DNA of 64,000 nt from assembly GCA_018398815.1 (NCBI GenBank), contig JAFLJL010014736.1, positions 70,636 to 134,635 of the forward strand, written 5' to 3'. Every line of letters starts with the position of its first letter. Positions within the stretch are counted from its first letter, which is position 1. The stretch is from Conus ventricosus (lineage: Eukaryota > Mollusca > Gastropoda > Neogastropoda > Conidae). Of this stretch, positions 20,451 through 31,995 are shown piece by piece. The notes under the pieces are model-generated. The model worked only from the letters and a program-made list of their open reading frames with translations. It ran no database searches and was not told the DNA's origin. A program made the translations under genes and the position numbers.

Positions 20451-23400
20451 CCGAGTTGACGACTGTGATTTTGGATGAACTCATTGAAATTTTCCACATT
20501 TAGACCGTGACGAAGAAAATTAATTTAGATGGTGAAATACACTGGAGGAGGCATGTATAGCATTAAAGAACATGAAAACAACAAAAGTCCTGGCACTGAT
20601 GGTTTCACAACAGAATTTTTTAAGTGTTTTTGGAGCAGATAGGGGTTTTTGTTGTCAGAGCTTTAAATCCCGGATTTAGAAGGGGGAGTTTTCTTGTATT
20701 CAAAGACAGGGACTAATTGTATGTAAAACCAAAGGGAGTAAACAAAAACACTTTGTGAAGAACTGGAGACCAATCTCGTTGTTAAACGTGGTATATAAAA
20801 TGGGGTCATGTGTATTACCAACCGTTTAAAAAAATGTTTAGCGGGTCTCATCAATGGGGATCAAACAGGTTTTGTTAAGAATAGATACATAGGGGATAAC
20901 ATTAGGCTCATTTACGACACAATCGCTTTTTAAAAAGAACACAACTTACCGGGGCTTTATTAAACATTGGACTTTGAGAAAAGCATTCGATTCATGTGAC
21001 TGGGATTTTATGTTTAAAGTATTGAAAGCGTTTGGATTTCAAAGGGCTTCTGCAAAGGGATTGAAACATTCTATAAAAATATCAACTCATGTGTCCTTGT
21101 TAATGGTCAAGTTTCTAGTTGGTTTGAGATAGACCGCGGATGCAGACAAGGTGATCCACTATCGCCATAATTTTTTCCCTATTATGTGTTGAAATTCTAG
21201 CATTAATGATTCGGGAAAATGTAAACATACTTTGGAATAGTTATAGATACAGTCGAACATAAGCTTTCTCAGTATCCCAAGATGACACGGAATTTCTTTT
21301 AGCAGGCGACATAAAATCATTTGAAACTTGTTTTAAACGTACTGGAAATGTTTGGTCGAAATCGGGGTTATATTTAATTCCTGGAAAAACTAGCGCCGTT
21401 GGTTGGGGAGCTGTAAAAATTCTGCTGTTCGTTACATGGACCTTTTGGGTTTATGGAGTGGAACCCACAAAAATTCAAAATTCTTGGAATAGGGTTTTCC
21501 CAAAACGTTTTGCAAAACTGTGCAGATTTTAATTATTCTGAAAAGTTAGCGGACGTGAAACATTTGTTCAAGATTTGGTGAGAAGACAACTAACTCCTTT
21601 GGGCAGAGTGGCAATTTTTAAATCGCTCATTTTATCAAAACTCATCTATTTGTGGATATTACTACCTAACCCACCTGACACTTTCTTTCAGACTTTACAA
21701 AATTACTGTTAACAAATTTGTGTGGAATAAAAAGCCAGAAAAAAATAAATAGAAAAAAACTGCTCACAAAAGTATCCAAAACGGTGGTTTTGGGACTACC
21801 AAAATTTTAAAAACGTTTGCTTCTTCCCTAAAATTGACGTGGCTGCAAAAAGTTCAGACTACCACCACAAATGGAAAACTATTACAATATCTAACTTTCC
21901 ATTTTTTAAGCGTATTGGAAAATATGGACCAGAAATACTTTCTTCCTTCGGTAAAAATCAAATGTATTTTTGGACAGAGGTATTTATGGGTACAAACATT
22001 TTTTCAAACAAAGTTTACTGGTATAGACATCTTATAAACTCCTTGCGGAACCAGTCTTTTATACAAACAGAATACAAGTCGGGAAAAAACTATTTCGGGG
22101 AAAAGCATGGATCAAAAAGGGCATATATTGAAATTGCTCATTTTTTGCTGGACAATGGCCAGTATATTTCTTACGAACATTTTTAAAAAAAATTTATGAG
22201 TAAACATTAATTTTGTCACTTTTTCTGGTATTAAAGCAGCTATTACTGAATATATACAAAAAACAAAAATCAAAGTTGAAAATACAAAAAGAATGTTTAA
22301 TATGCTGTATGTTACAAAACGTTAACGTCAGTTTGTAAAGGGTCAAGATTATATTATGACATTTTTATAGATAATCAAAACACCCGAAAATCTGTACGAA
22401 CTGGGAATATAAAACTGAACGTTGAAAATGACTGGAAAAACTGTTTTCTTTATCTGAGTAAAATTTCTGACATAAAAATGAAATGGTTACAGTTACGAAT
22501 AATACACAGATGTCTTTGGTACTAATGTTGTGCTGAAAAAAATGGGTGTATTGAACAGCGATGTTTGTACTTTCTGTACCTCTGTTAAGGACAGTATTAC
22601 ACTATGTTTTGGTATTGTAGGGTCATACAACGTTTTTGGGAAACGCTGGTGGTTTTGATGAATGAAAAATGTATGTGTGCATTTAATTTGCAGTAACTGA
22701 ACCATTAGCCATAGTTGGATTTGATAAAGATATACATATAGACCATGTATTTTATTTTATTGTATTATTTGCAAAACACTATTTATATCAGTGTAGAACA
22801 GAAAAAGAAATCACCCAGACTTCAAGTTTTTCTAATAAGCTGAAATACAGATATAAAACTGAAGAATACATTGCTCGAAAAAAATTTGTATATAATGATT
22901 TCCTTTCCAATTGGGACCCATATACGCCGATGTTCGCAGGCTCAGAATGAATTACGAATGATTTGACATTGTACATTAACGTTTTACAAGCATGATTATA
23001 GTACCCTAAAACTGTTACACCGCCTAAAACAGCCCCTTTGATATAGTACAGAACCTTCAATATATATATTATATTATATATTATATATATATATATTATA
23101 TTTTAATATATATATATAATATATTAATATATTTTATATATATATATATGTGTGTATGTATGTATATATATATGTGTGGTATGTGTATATATGTATATAT
23201 GTATGTATGTTTTGTATATATATGTATGTATTATGGGATATGTGTGTATATGTATATTTATGTATAAGTATGTGTGGATGTGTATTATGTATTGTGTATG
23301 TGTATATATGTGTATGTATGGGACATATGCATATGTGTGTATATGTATATATATAAAGAAAACAAAAACAAATGTAAAATTTCATAATACACTAGGCTTG

Positions 23401-23633
23401 CTCATGTGCTCTCCTCTCTCTCTCTCTTCCTCTCTCTCTCTCTCTCTCTCTCTTTTCTCTCTCTCTCTCTCTCTCTCTCTTACCACGTAAAGAGGGGTGT
23501 AACCGTGCCTTAAAAATGTTTGAATGGTATTGTAGCTGTGTTTTTGTTTTGTTGATTTCCTCTTTATCTATCGTTTGTTTTGGGTTTGTTCTCTTATATT
23601 TTTATATTCTAAAAAAAAAAAAAAAAAAAAAAA
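20451..23633 (+). mobile_element. non-LTR retrotransposon (L1/Tx1-like), 5'-truncated, inserted in the 78-bp array
   Basis: Plus-strand RT remnants are spread over many frames. They include NNKSPGTDGFTTEFFKCFW near 20580, LINGDQTGFVKNRYIGDNIR near 20850, KAFDSCDWDFMFKVLKAFGF near 20980 and GCRQGDPLS near 21140. After the RT come the thumb region and, at 21834-22186, a readable 115-codon piece. The 3' UTR contains TA/TG and CT microsatellites (23060-23480). The element ends in a 23-base A run (23611-23633). The 78-bp array is interrupted exactly at both ends, and ATAAAA(AA)CACT flanks both, consistent with a target-site duplication. Known: such elements insert by target-primed reverse transcription with poly-A tails and often 5' truncation. 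The copy is dead. Confidence 0.85.
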
Positions 23634-23803
23634 TAAAACACTTCCGGCAGCCAATCATCCCTAACGATGTAAAGATCTCAGTGAAAGAATCTTGAAGATA
23701 CATTACAACATAAAAACATCAACAAAGAAAAACCCAGGAGAATGTAAATATCTGCATCGAATAGATAATCACGAACAAAAAAAATCTTCAACAACAACAA
23801 GAG

Positions 23804-23837
<34 letters not shown>

Positions 23838-24125
23838 TTCGTCTGGCGATGAGATGAGTCAAGCTATTTCAGTATCGGCAAAGGGTTTGCTGAAAACAGT
23901 CGCCAATGGGAAACACTGGCTACTTTTGGAACCCTTGTGGACCCCAAAAGCAGTGCACTCTCCCTTGCGGGGGTGTAACCTACTCATTCTTTCTCACAGC
24001 CGCGCACATGGCACGTGTTGTCCGTCACAGAGCAGTGCCACTAGCGACTGCCTTCAGTATATTCCCGCGCACGGAAGAGGCTGTTTTTCCGTACTTTACC
24101 AGCATGCGGGCTCCCTCCCTCCCTC

Positions 24126-24134
24126 CCTCCATCT

Positions 24135-24206
<72 letters not shown>

Positions 24207-24640
24207 GTGACCAGAGACAGTGCGGACAGATTACTGACCGGGTTCTCATTCATTGCTCGGTGGTGGGGGTGAGTGGGGGGGGGGGGGAAGGGTGCATTAC
24301 CATGCTTTATTACAGACAAAGTATTTTTCCCTTTTTTAATATCATTCATTTTGCGGTGGATTCCGTACTCATGCATTTAAATTTCAGGCAGATAATTGTC
24401 ATTCATCAACAAAAGTGCCGAAAATAAACGCAGAACGCTCTATCTGGGATTTCTGTGAGGATACGGTGCTACTGTTAGCGCAGGAGGCCACAGACGCTCC
24501 CTCACGTCTGGCTCCCCGATTAAGCCGTAACTGTCGTCAGCAGCCTCGGGTGGCTCAGAAGGATGTATCCTAAGTCACAACAGGCACCACTGAACGCCAC
24601 CTGACTGTCTCGGCTGACAGCAGTGCGGCGTCTCCTCTGG
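24126..24640. other. CT tract and unique sequence, no gene
   Basis: 24126-24206 is a CT-rich microsatellite closing composite-repeat unit 2, and a G run lies at 24276-24288. The remainder is unique sequence with no coding potential I can support. It leads directly into the 55-bp array. Confidence 0.6.
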
Positions 24641-24642
24641 TG

Positions 24643-25035
24643 GGCTGCCTTATGACGACCTCATATGGATTGTTCTCTAGAGGTTGCTGTGTGCTTGGGC
24701 TGCCTTATGACGACCTAATATGGATTGTTCTCTAGGGGCTGCTGGGTGCTAGGGCTGCCTTATGACGACCTAATATGGATTGTTCTCTAGGGGCTGCTGG
24801 GTGCTTGGGCTGCCTTATGACGACCTAATATGGATTGTTCTCTAGGGGCTGCTGGGTGCTTGGGCTGCCTTATGACGACCTAATATGGATTGTTCTCTAG
24901 GGCTGCTGGGTGCTAGGACTGCCTTATGACGACCTAATATGGATTGTTCTCTAGGGGCTGCTGGGTGCTAGGACTGCCTTATGACGACCTAATATGGATT
25001 GTTCTCTAGGGGCTGCTGGGTGCTTGGGCTGCGAA
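24643..25035. repeat. 55-bp minisatellite
   Basis: Seven head-to-tail copies of a unit with GGGCTGCCTTATGACGACCT, AATATGGATTGTTCTCTAGG and GGCTGCTGGGTGCTT. Copies are nearly identical; the first is the most diverged. Confidence 0.92.
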
Positions 25036-25059
25036 CAGGATTAGGCTGTGGTGTGTGGC

Positions 25060-25087
25060 TCTGTGCATATGATGTGTGTGTGTGTGT

Positions 25088-25130
<43 letters not shown>

Positions 25131-25204
25131 TGTGTGTGTGTGTGCGTGTGTGTGTGTGTGTGTGTGTGGTGTGTGTGTGTGCGCGCGCGCGCGCGCGGGC
25201 GCGG
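25060..25204. repeat. (TG)n with (CG)n tail
   Basis: TG dinucleotides with a few GG or GC interruptions end in GCGCGCGCGC. The alternating purine-pyrimidine tract could adopt Z-DNA. Confidence 0.92.
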
Positions 25205-25269
25205 CGCGAGCTCGCGATAACAGGAGTGAGCAATGTGCGTGTAATGCTCCTGAGGCACAGGAACAGCCG

Positions 25270-25690
25270 ACATCATGAAGAAAACTGACAGACAAACAGT
25301 CACTCAAATCAGATTGCATCAATGGTTCCTCAGAACACTAACAGTCAAACAGTCACCCAAATCAGGTTGCATCAAATGGTTTCCTCAGAACACTAACAGA
25401 CAAAGAGTCACTCAAATCAGGTTGCATCAAATGGTTTCTCAGAACACTAACAGAAAAACAGTCACTCAAATTAGGTTGCATCAAATGGTTCCTCAGAACA
25501 CTAACAGACAAACAGTCACTCAAATCAGGTTGCATCAAATGGTTCCTCAGAACACTAACAGTCACTCAAATCAGGTTGCATCAAATGGTTCCTCAGAACA
25601 CTAACAGACAAACAGTCACTCAAATCAGGTTGCATCAAATGGTTCCTCAGAACACTAACATCACTCAAATCAGGTTCCATCAAATGCTTC
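25270..25690. repeat. 54-bp minisatellite, frame-preserving
   Basis: About eight copies of a 54-base unit containing CAGTCACTCAAATCAGGTTG and CATCAAATGGTTCCTCAGAA. Because 54 is a multiple of three, frames stay open over several copies on both strands; the plus frame repeats an 18-residue unit ending HQMVPQNT. Two copies are short (GACAAACA lost), which breaks the phase. There is no start context, splice signal or flanking domain, so I do not call it a gene. Confidence 0.9.
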
Positions 25691-26115
25691 CACCTCGAAA
25701 GTCGGAATTCAACGTTCACCAACAAAGGAACCAGTTATTATTTGTTTATCTTTTTTTTTCTTTTGGCCTCCAGCCTCTATTTTCCCCACAGATTTCTTTA
25801 CTTTTTGTTTTTTGTTTTTTTGTTTTTACACTGGGGCTTCCATTCTCACTATCATTTTTCTTTTCTGAAACTGGCTCATACTCACCATGCATTATCTGTA
25901 TGTTTGTTGTTGTTGTTGTTGCTGTTGTTTTAACAGGTGGACATTCACTTGCTGATTTTGACGTTTTAACGTTTAACCACAAAGCGTCTGAGTTTAGTCA
26001 TGTACTAACGTGTGGTACACTGACTTGTTTTTATTCTGCGAGGTTTGCTGAGACTATGCTTTTAATCAAATGAAATACACATTCGCATCCCCTCCCCTTA
26101 CTCCCCCTCCGCACG
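25691..26115. other. unique spacer, no gene
   Basis: T-rich sequence with a short GTT repeat (about 25906-25930). Open frames here are T-rich low-complexity chance frames. Confidence 0.6.
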
Positions 26116-26120
26116 CCCGC

Positions 26121-26121
26121 G

Positions 26122-26181
<60 letters not shown>

Positions 26182-26225
26182 TGTGTGTGTGTGTATGTGT
26201 GTGTGTTGTGTGTATGTGTGTGTGT

Positions 26226-26323
<98 letters not shown>

Positions 26324-26361
26324 ACGCGCGCGCGGCCTCTGTGTGTGCATGTGTGTGTGTG

Positions 26362-26423
<62 letters not shown>

Positions 26424-26450
26424 ACGCGAGTGCGCGTGCGTGTGTGCGTG
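26121..26450. repeat. (TG)n microsatellite block
   Basis: Over 300 bases of TG with GG/TA/TT interruptions and a CGCACGCGCGCGCGG insert near 26320. Every long frame over it translates to Cys-Val or Thr-His strings and is not a gene. Confidence 0.95.
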
Positions 26451-26589
26451 CATGTTTGAGTTTGTGTCTACGTGTGTTCTTTCACTACCCGAGAGAGAAT
26501 TCCAATGAACCTGACCACAGGCTAACGGAGAAAACAGAAGCCGTCTCACTGGAAGCCCCCACCACAAAACCCCCAGTGCAGTAGTTCTG

Positions 26590-27602
26590 CGGAGTGTTGT
26601 TGTCAGTGTTGTTGTTCTGTGACATGGAGTGTTGTTGTTATTGTTGTTGTTCTGTGACATGGAGTGTTGTTGTTATTGTTGTTGTTCTGTGACATGGAGT
26701 GTTGTTGTTATTGTTGTTGTTCTGTGACATGGAGTGTTGTTGTTAGTGTTGTTGTTGTATGACATGGAGTGTTGTTGTTATTGTTGTTGTTCTAGGACAT
26801 GGAGTGTTGCTGTTATTGTTTGTTGTTCTGTGACATGGAGTTTGTTGTTATTGTTGTTGTTCTAGGACATGGAGTGTTGCTGTTATGTTGTTGTTCTGTG
26901 ACATGGAGTGTTGCTGTTATTGTTGTTGTTCTGTGACATGGAGTGTTGTTGTTATTGTTGTTGTTCTGTGACATGGTGTGTTGTTGTTTTTGTTGTTGTT
27001 CTGTGACATGGAGTGTTGTTGTTATTGTTGTTGTTCTGTGACATGGTGTGTTGTTGTTATTGTTGTTGTTCTGTGACATGGAGTGTTGTTGTTAGTGTTG
27101 TTGTTCTGTGACATGGAGTGTTGCTGTTATTGTTGTTGTTCTATGACATGGAGTGTTGCTGTTATTGTTGTTGTTCTGTGACATGGAGTGTTGCTGTTAT
27201 TGTTGTTGTTCTGTGACATGGAGTGTGCTGTTATTGTTGTTGTTCTGTGACATGGAGTGTTGTTGTTATTGTTGTTGTATGACATGGAGTGTTGCTGTTT
27301 TGTTGTTGTTCTATGACATGGAGTGTTGCTGTTATTGGTTGTTGTTCTGTGACATGGAGTGTTGTTGTTAGTGTTGTTGTTCTGTGACATGGAGTGTTGT
27401 ATTTAGTGTTGTTGTTCTGTGACATGGAGTGTTGTTGTTAGTGTTGTTGTTGTATGACATGGAGTGTTGTTGTTATTGTTGTTGTTCTAGGACATGGAGT
27501 GTTGCTGTTATTGTTGTTGTTCTATGACATGGAGTGTTGTTTGTTATTGTTGTTGTTCTATGACATGGAGTGTTGCTGTTATGTTGTTGTTCTATGACAT
27601 GG
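26590..27602. repeat. 35-bp minisatellite (GTT-rich + TCTGTGACATGGAGT)
   Basis: About 28 tandem copies of a 35-base unit, TCTGTGACATGGAGT followed by a GTT-rich half (GTTGTTGTTATTGTTGTTGT). Variants include CTATGACAT, CTAGGACAT, GTTGCTG and GTTAGTG, and they are interspersed, as expected from unequal exchange. 35 is not a multiple of three, so no frame runs through. Confidence 0.95.
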
Positions 27603-28153
27603 AAGTAGACCGCCAAAGCTTACGTATGTACCATACGCATCCCTACATTAAACACAATGAAACTTAAAGGCACGTGGAGAAGTGGGGAGGGGAGGTTGTA
27701 GGGTGGGGTGGGGGTGAGGGAGGGGCGGGCACAGGTCGAAATCAAGACAGAAAGAAGGAGATGGAAACCAAAAGAGAGATCTAAGACGGACTGAGCAAGG
27801 TGATTTGATCACTTCAGACAGATGATAATGACGGTTTGTTACTGTATTTGCCATTATGTTTAGCTGTGTTATAACATTCGTATGTTGCATTCTGGAGTTT
27901 ACTATGTTTTTCAATGTTGATGGATTTTGGGAGTGGGGAGTGAGAGTAGGGAGAGGGCTGAGAGAGTGGAGACGTCTTTTACTAACCCCCGTTGCAAAGG
28001 TAGTGCGCTCAGCAGCATTCCACGCAATGGGCATTCTCTTGTCTAACAGGTGTCAGTGGAGCAGACTCTGGGGAGCAATTCATCCTGAGTCGAACCAAGC
28101 AGTGCTTGAAGAGTTGATGTCCCATAGCCCATGTATTGAGTTTGTGTGGTTCC

Positions 28154-28158
<5 letters not shown>
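27603..28158. other. unique spacer, no gene
   Basis: Includes a GT/GG-rich stretch at about 27676-27730. No coding region supported. Confidence 0.6.
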
Positions 28159-28194
<36 letters not shown>

Positions 28195-28221
28195 TCCTCT
28201 CTCACTCATCTCTCTCTCTCA

Positions 28222-28280
<59 letters not shown>

Positions 28281-28319
28281 ACCACACACACACACACAAC
28301 ACACACACACACACACAAC
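28159..28319. repeat. (CT)n-(CA)n compound microsatellite
   Basis: CT dinucleotides (28159-28230) pass into CA dinucleotides (28222-28318) with few interruptions. Confidence 0.95.
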
Positions 28320-29128
28320 GACGCACCGTGAGCCAGTTACACATGCACCGACACGAATGTAAATCAAAGTTATTGACGTAAAGGGACATACTGACATCAT
28401 ACGCAAAAATACTATGAACCATAGAGATTCAGAGAAGAAGAAGGGAAAAGAAAACTTGATCTGAGTTACACAGTTTACATATTCTGACCTTTGTATGTTG
28501 CACAGACTCCCCCATCCCACCCCCCACCCCCACCCTTTTTTTTAGTTTTGTTTTGTTTGTCTGTTAAGATGAATCAACGTGATCAACATGGAAGGAAAGA
28601 GTCTCGTGGAAGCAGGACAGCCTGGTCATCTTTTTTAAGAATCTTTAACCCTTTCTGTCCTACAATGCGCAGATCGGATCGGCCCCACACTCTAGCTTTT
28701 GACTGACGTCCGCACATATGCGGCCTTAATTTTGAAATTTTGGGCTGTTCAGTACAGAAACATTCCTTTGAAATTAAACCATCCATGTCCCGCCAACAGC
28801 GCAACGTCAGTGTAAGGGAAATAACTGCGTTTGATTTCTCAGTCAGCTTTTCCAACGACGAGGCAGTTCTGAGCGCCTTGGTTTAGATTTGCTTTGTATA
28901 CTGAGAGCAGAAATTCCGCACAAATAAAAAAAAAAAATCATGCACAAAAATCTCATTTGTCAGTTATTTACTTGGAAACTTGGTAACAACTTAAACAAGC
29001 CAAATCTGCGTAAGAAAATTTGATTGAAAAGGCATGTGTGAACTGAAAACGACCTGAATCAAATTCATGAACAACTGTCAAACATGGTTATTGCACAGCA
29101 TAACCATCTTTCAAAAGAGATGATTCTA
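28320..29128. other. unique spacer, no gene
   Basis: No gene recognised. The last 40 bases (about 29085-29128) are probably the 3' flank or terminal repeat region of the Tc1-like element next to it. Confidence 0.5.
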
Positions 29129-30187
29129 TCAATATCTGGTGTATCCACCATGGCAGCTACACATGCTCGAAGGCGCCGAGGCATGGACTGCACGAACGTC
29201 GGACCTGCACCTGCTGGATGTTGACACCCAGTGATGCTGAAGAACAGCGATCATTCACCTCTCGTCTGGGGCCTCGGCTGATGCTGCTCCACTCTCCTGC
29301 CGAGCGCATCCCAAAGGTGCTCAATGCAGTTCATGTCAGGTGACAGGATGGCCAGGGCATCACCTCCACTCCATTACTGCTGCAGAAACTGACGGGTCAT
29401 CCAGGCACTGTGAGGTGTAGCATTATCATGCTGGAACACAAATCGCGTCGTCTACCATGGTGATCCAGGAGTGGAAGCAGGACAGGCTGGAGAACGTGGT
29501 TCACGTAACGCTGTGCCGTGATGTTGCCATCGATCACCACGAGCTGGGATCTAAAGTTGGCGTTGATGGCACCCCACGCCATCACTGAAGCGCCACCAAA
29601 CCGGTCGAGCTGCCTAACACAGGGTCATGATACCGTTCTCCTCGTCTCCTGTACATTCTGATTCTCCCATCAGCGTGGCTGATGCGAAAACGTGACTCGT
29701 CAGAGATGACATTCCTCCATGCGCGTCTTCCCAGGAATGCACCATTTGCTGTCCAATAGCGCCGGGCCTGCCTGTGTCTGTCAGTCGATACAGGGCCAAC
29801 GTAGGGCCTGTGACACCTGATTCTTGCGTGTGACAGGCGTCGTCTGATGGTGCGGCTGCTGATGGGTCCCCCACGCTCCCCCAAAGTTGCACTAGCGGTG
29901 GCAGCAGCAGTCAGGAATCAGTTCCTGCGGTGGGAAAGGCGAATGACTCGATCTTGTCTCTGAGTCGTCACTCGAGGTGCGTCTGGTCGAGGACGGTTAG
30001 AAAACTGACCATGTGGCTGCCAAGTGCTGTTGTAGGTAGTAGATAGTGGTGTGGTTGGCGTTCATGGCTCTTGCCACCTGTCGGACAGATGAACCGGCCC
30101 TCAGCATCCCAACAACGCGGTTTGGCTGGTTGTTGTCTAGCCGTGGCAATTTCTTGCAGTGTGATAAAATCATTCTGGTTGCGACAT
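29129..30187 (-). pseudogene. Tc1/mariner-superfamily transposase, minus strand
   Basis: Minus-strand pieces read in order from a possible ATG at 30187. The helix-turn-helix part contains SSVRQVARAMNANHTTIYYL (about 30090-30030). The linker has SRTIRRRLSHARIRC, followed by the catalytic first Asp in RNVISDESRFRISHADG (near 29700). Next come a VMAWGAI-type glycine turn and VIDGNITAQRYVNHVLQPVL (29585-29490), and a C-terminal tail ending with a YTRY-type stop at 29129-29131. Known: Tc1-like transposases (about 340 residues) use a DDE triad and insert at TA. Frames shift near 30000, 29880, 29610 and 29420, so it is inactive. Terminal inverted repeats were not identified with confidence. Confidence 0.88.
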
Positions 30188-30980
30188 TTTATGGGGTTAA
30201 ACTGTGTGTTTATCACGTGAAAAGAAAGCGACGCAATATTCACTCTGAAATGAGTTGTCGCCCAGTTTGGCTTTTTGCTTCTGGCGCTATTGTCTGTTCG
30301 CTGGCACGTGCTGCACAAGAAACGTCGCTGTGGAAAGGTGGGTCACACTCCCACCAACTGAGAAATAGGCCATAAAAGGAGCAACAAATCAAACTTTTCC
30401 CGTGGAACTTGTGTGCATGATGTGGGGAATTTATGCCTCTCAGTATACACGCAGAAAAAAAACGTCCGAATTTTCGTATTACAGATTTTGACAGGAGGAG
30501 AGACAGATGACGTTGCGTATAGCCAGCCGACCGCGAAGGACCACATCAGGGTTGTCACCACCTTTAAGTCAACTCTCAGGTCCTTTGAACAGAAGAAACG
30601 ATATATATAACAGGGTCGAACTTTTATTAAGGACCACCCCGAAAAAAGGCCCTTTTTTTTAATTGGCCAAAAATACAAGCAATGCATTTTTTCGAAGAAT
30701 TCGACTGGGAAACGTTTAAGGAGTTAACAGAGTATTCCGCAAAGCTTGCGAAAGCTGTCTTATTGTCACGTGCGGCATGTAGAGGGGGGGGGGGGGGGGT
30801 TGAAAGTTGCAGATTGTTGTCAAAATTGCTTGTTTTTTAAGCAAGAGTGAACACTGCTTCAAACGGTTTTTGCACTGAAATTCCAAATGCACGTGCAAAA
30901 ACCAATGCATTGCAGAGAAATTTACTGACAGGAATGCCCCTAAAAGCAGCCCAACGTGCATAATTCTTCATAACACAAAA
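30188..30980. other. spacer between the two transposase pseudogenes
   Basis: No gene. A 17-base G run is at 30784-30800. The final 200 bases probably contain the 5' untranslated part of the plus-strand Tc1-like element. Confidence 0.5.
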
Positions 30981-31995
30981 ATGCCTCCAAGACGCAAGCT
31001 GTCTGATTTTGACCGGACCCGGGCGATTGCATGGCTGCAGGATCGAGTTGGCGTTCGAGAAGTGGCCAGAAGACTACAAGTGTCCCACTCCGTCATCATT
31101 CGCTGAGAGAGAACGTTTTCAAGCCCCTGGAACTGTCAAAGAGAGACCCCGTCCAGGCCAGCCAAAGAAGACCACTGCAAGAGATGACAGGTTCATCCGC
31201 AGACATGCTCTTCGGACCAGGACCACCACCTCCAACACCATCAGGCGTCGGCTCCAAGCTGCCACTAACACAGCAGTGTGTGAGATGACCATACGGCGGC
31301 GCCTCAATGCTGCCAACCTTCGAGCAAGGCGCCCAGTCCGGAAACCAAAACTGACTGCGGCCCAACGGGCATGTCGCCTGGCCTGGCCTGGTGCACAGCT
31401 CATCGAACATTTGGGCTCAGTGGCGGATGGTGCTTTTCACCGATGAGTCCAAGTTCCAGTTGAAGCCACGAGATGGACGCATTGGGGTGTGGCGGCGTCC
31501 CAGGGAGCAGCTGGCAGATGACGTCATCCAGGAGGTCGTCGCTTTTGGTGGTGGCTCCGTCATGGTACGGGGGGGGGGGGGGGGGGGCATCACGTCACCA
31601 CAGACTCCCCGTACCATTGGATGGAAAAGAATGGCAACGCCCGCAGGGATTTTAGGGCCCTTTTGGTTGCCCCGCACCCAGCGATGGGGCTGGGCTGTTT
31701 TCATGGACGATAATGCCACCCCATCGTTGTCGACCCCGTAAACATTTTTTGTGGTGAAGGGGATCACCAGGATGCCAGGGTCGGAAAACACCCCGGAATC
31801 CCCTATTGAGAACATCTGGGGCGATTGGGGAGGGAGTTTGGAAAATCACCCTTTGGGGCAAATCGACGGGAGCGTGCAAAACCTGCACGGGAAAGGGGGG
31901 GCAAACCCCCCCCCAGGCACTCATTACAAAACAGTCAACACCATGGGGCGGCTATGTGGATTGTGTGGCAGAAACGGGGGGGGCACACCGGTTTT
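30981..31995 (+). pseudogene. Tc1/mariner-superfamily transposase, plus strand
   Basis: The ATG at 30981 opens MPPRRKLSDFDRTRAIAWLQ, a helix-turn-helix start with VREVARRLQVSHSVIIR. After a shift near 31107 the 31009-31446 frame has PGQPKKTTARDDRFIRRHAL (the GRPR-type linker) and TSNTIRRRLQAA. The catalytic Asp is in MVLFTDESKFQLKPRDGR (about 31425). The second is MDDNATP (about 31703). The third is IENIWGD (about 31806). Poly-G runs (31569-31587 and 32031-32053) and shifts near 31400, 31600 and 31780 break it. Sequence differs clearly from the minus-strand copy upstream, so it is another family of the superfamily. Confidence 0.88.

Larger units (their letters stand above)
17731..24125. repeat. 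long-period composite repeat, two units
   Basis: Two units share the same order of parts. Each has a 68-bp array, about 450 bp of single-copy sequence including a CTG-rich stretch, a 78-bp array, then about 400 bp containing an AACAACAACAAGAGC + poly-C tract and a CT-rich end. Unit 1 spans about 17731-19485. Unit 2 spans about 19486-20450 and resumes at 23634-24125 after the retrotransposon insertion. Matching anchors are CTACACATCG...TTCTTGTTGCG (17851 and 19770) and CGCGCACATGGCACGTGTTG (19343 and 24001). No coding sequence is evident. A higher-order satellite or a non-autonomous element with internal tandem repeats would fit. Confidence 0.8.

Noticed and set aside
24643..25690. 55- and 54-bp arrays as coding repeats of a secreted protein
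   Set aside because: No signal sequence, splice signals or flanking coding sequence; 55 bp does not keep frame.
26031..26660. Long frames over TG/CA tracts (Cys-Val or Thr-His proteins)
   Set aside because: Microsatellite translation on both strands and in several frames at once; not genes.
27656..28362. Open frames of 128-168 codons at 27.6-28.4 kb as genes
   Set aside because: They run into CT/CA repeats and have no recognisable domain or splice support.
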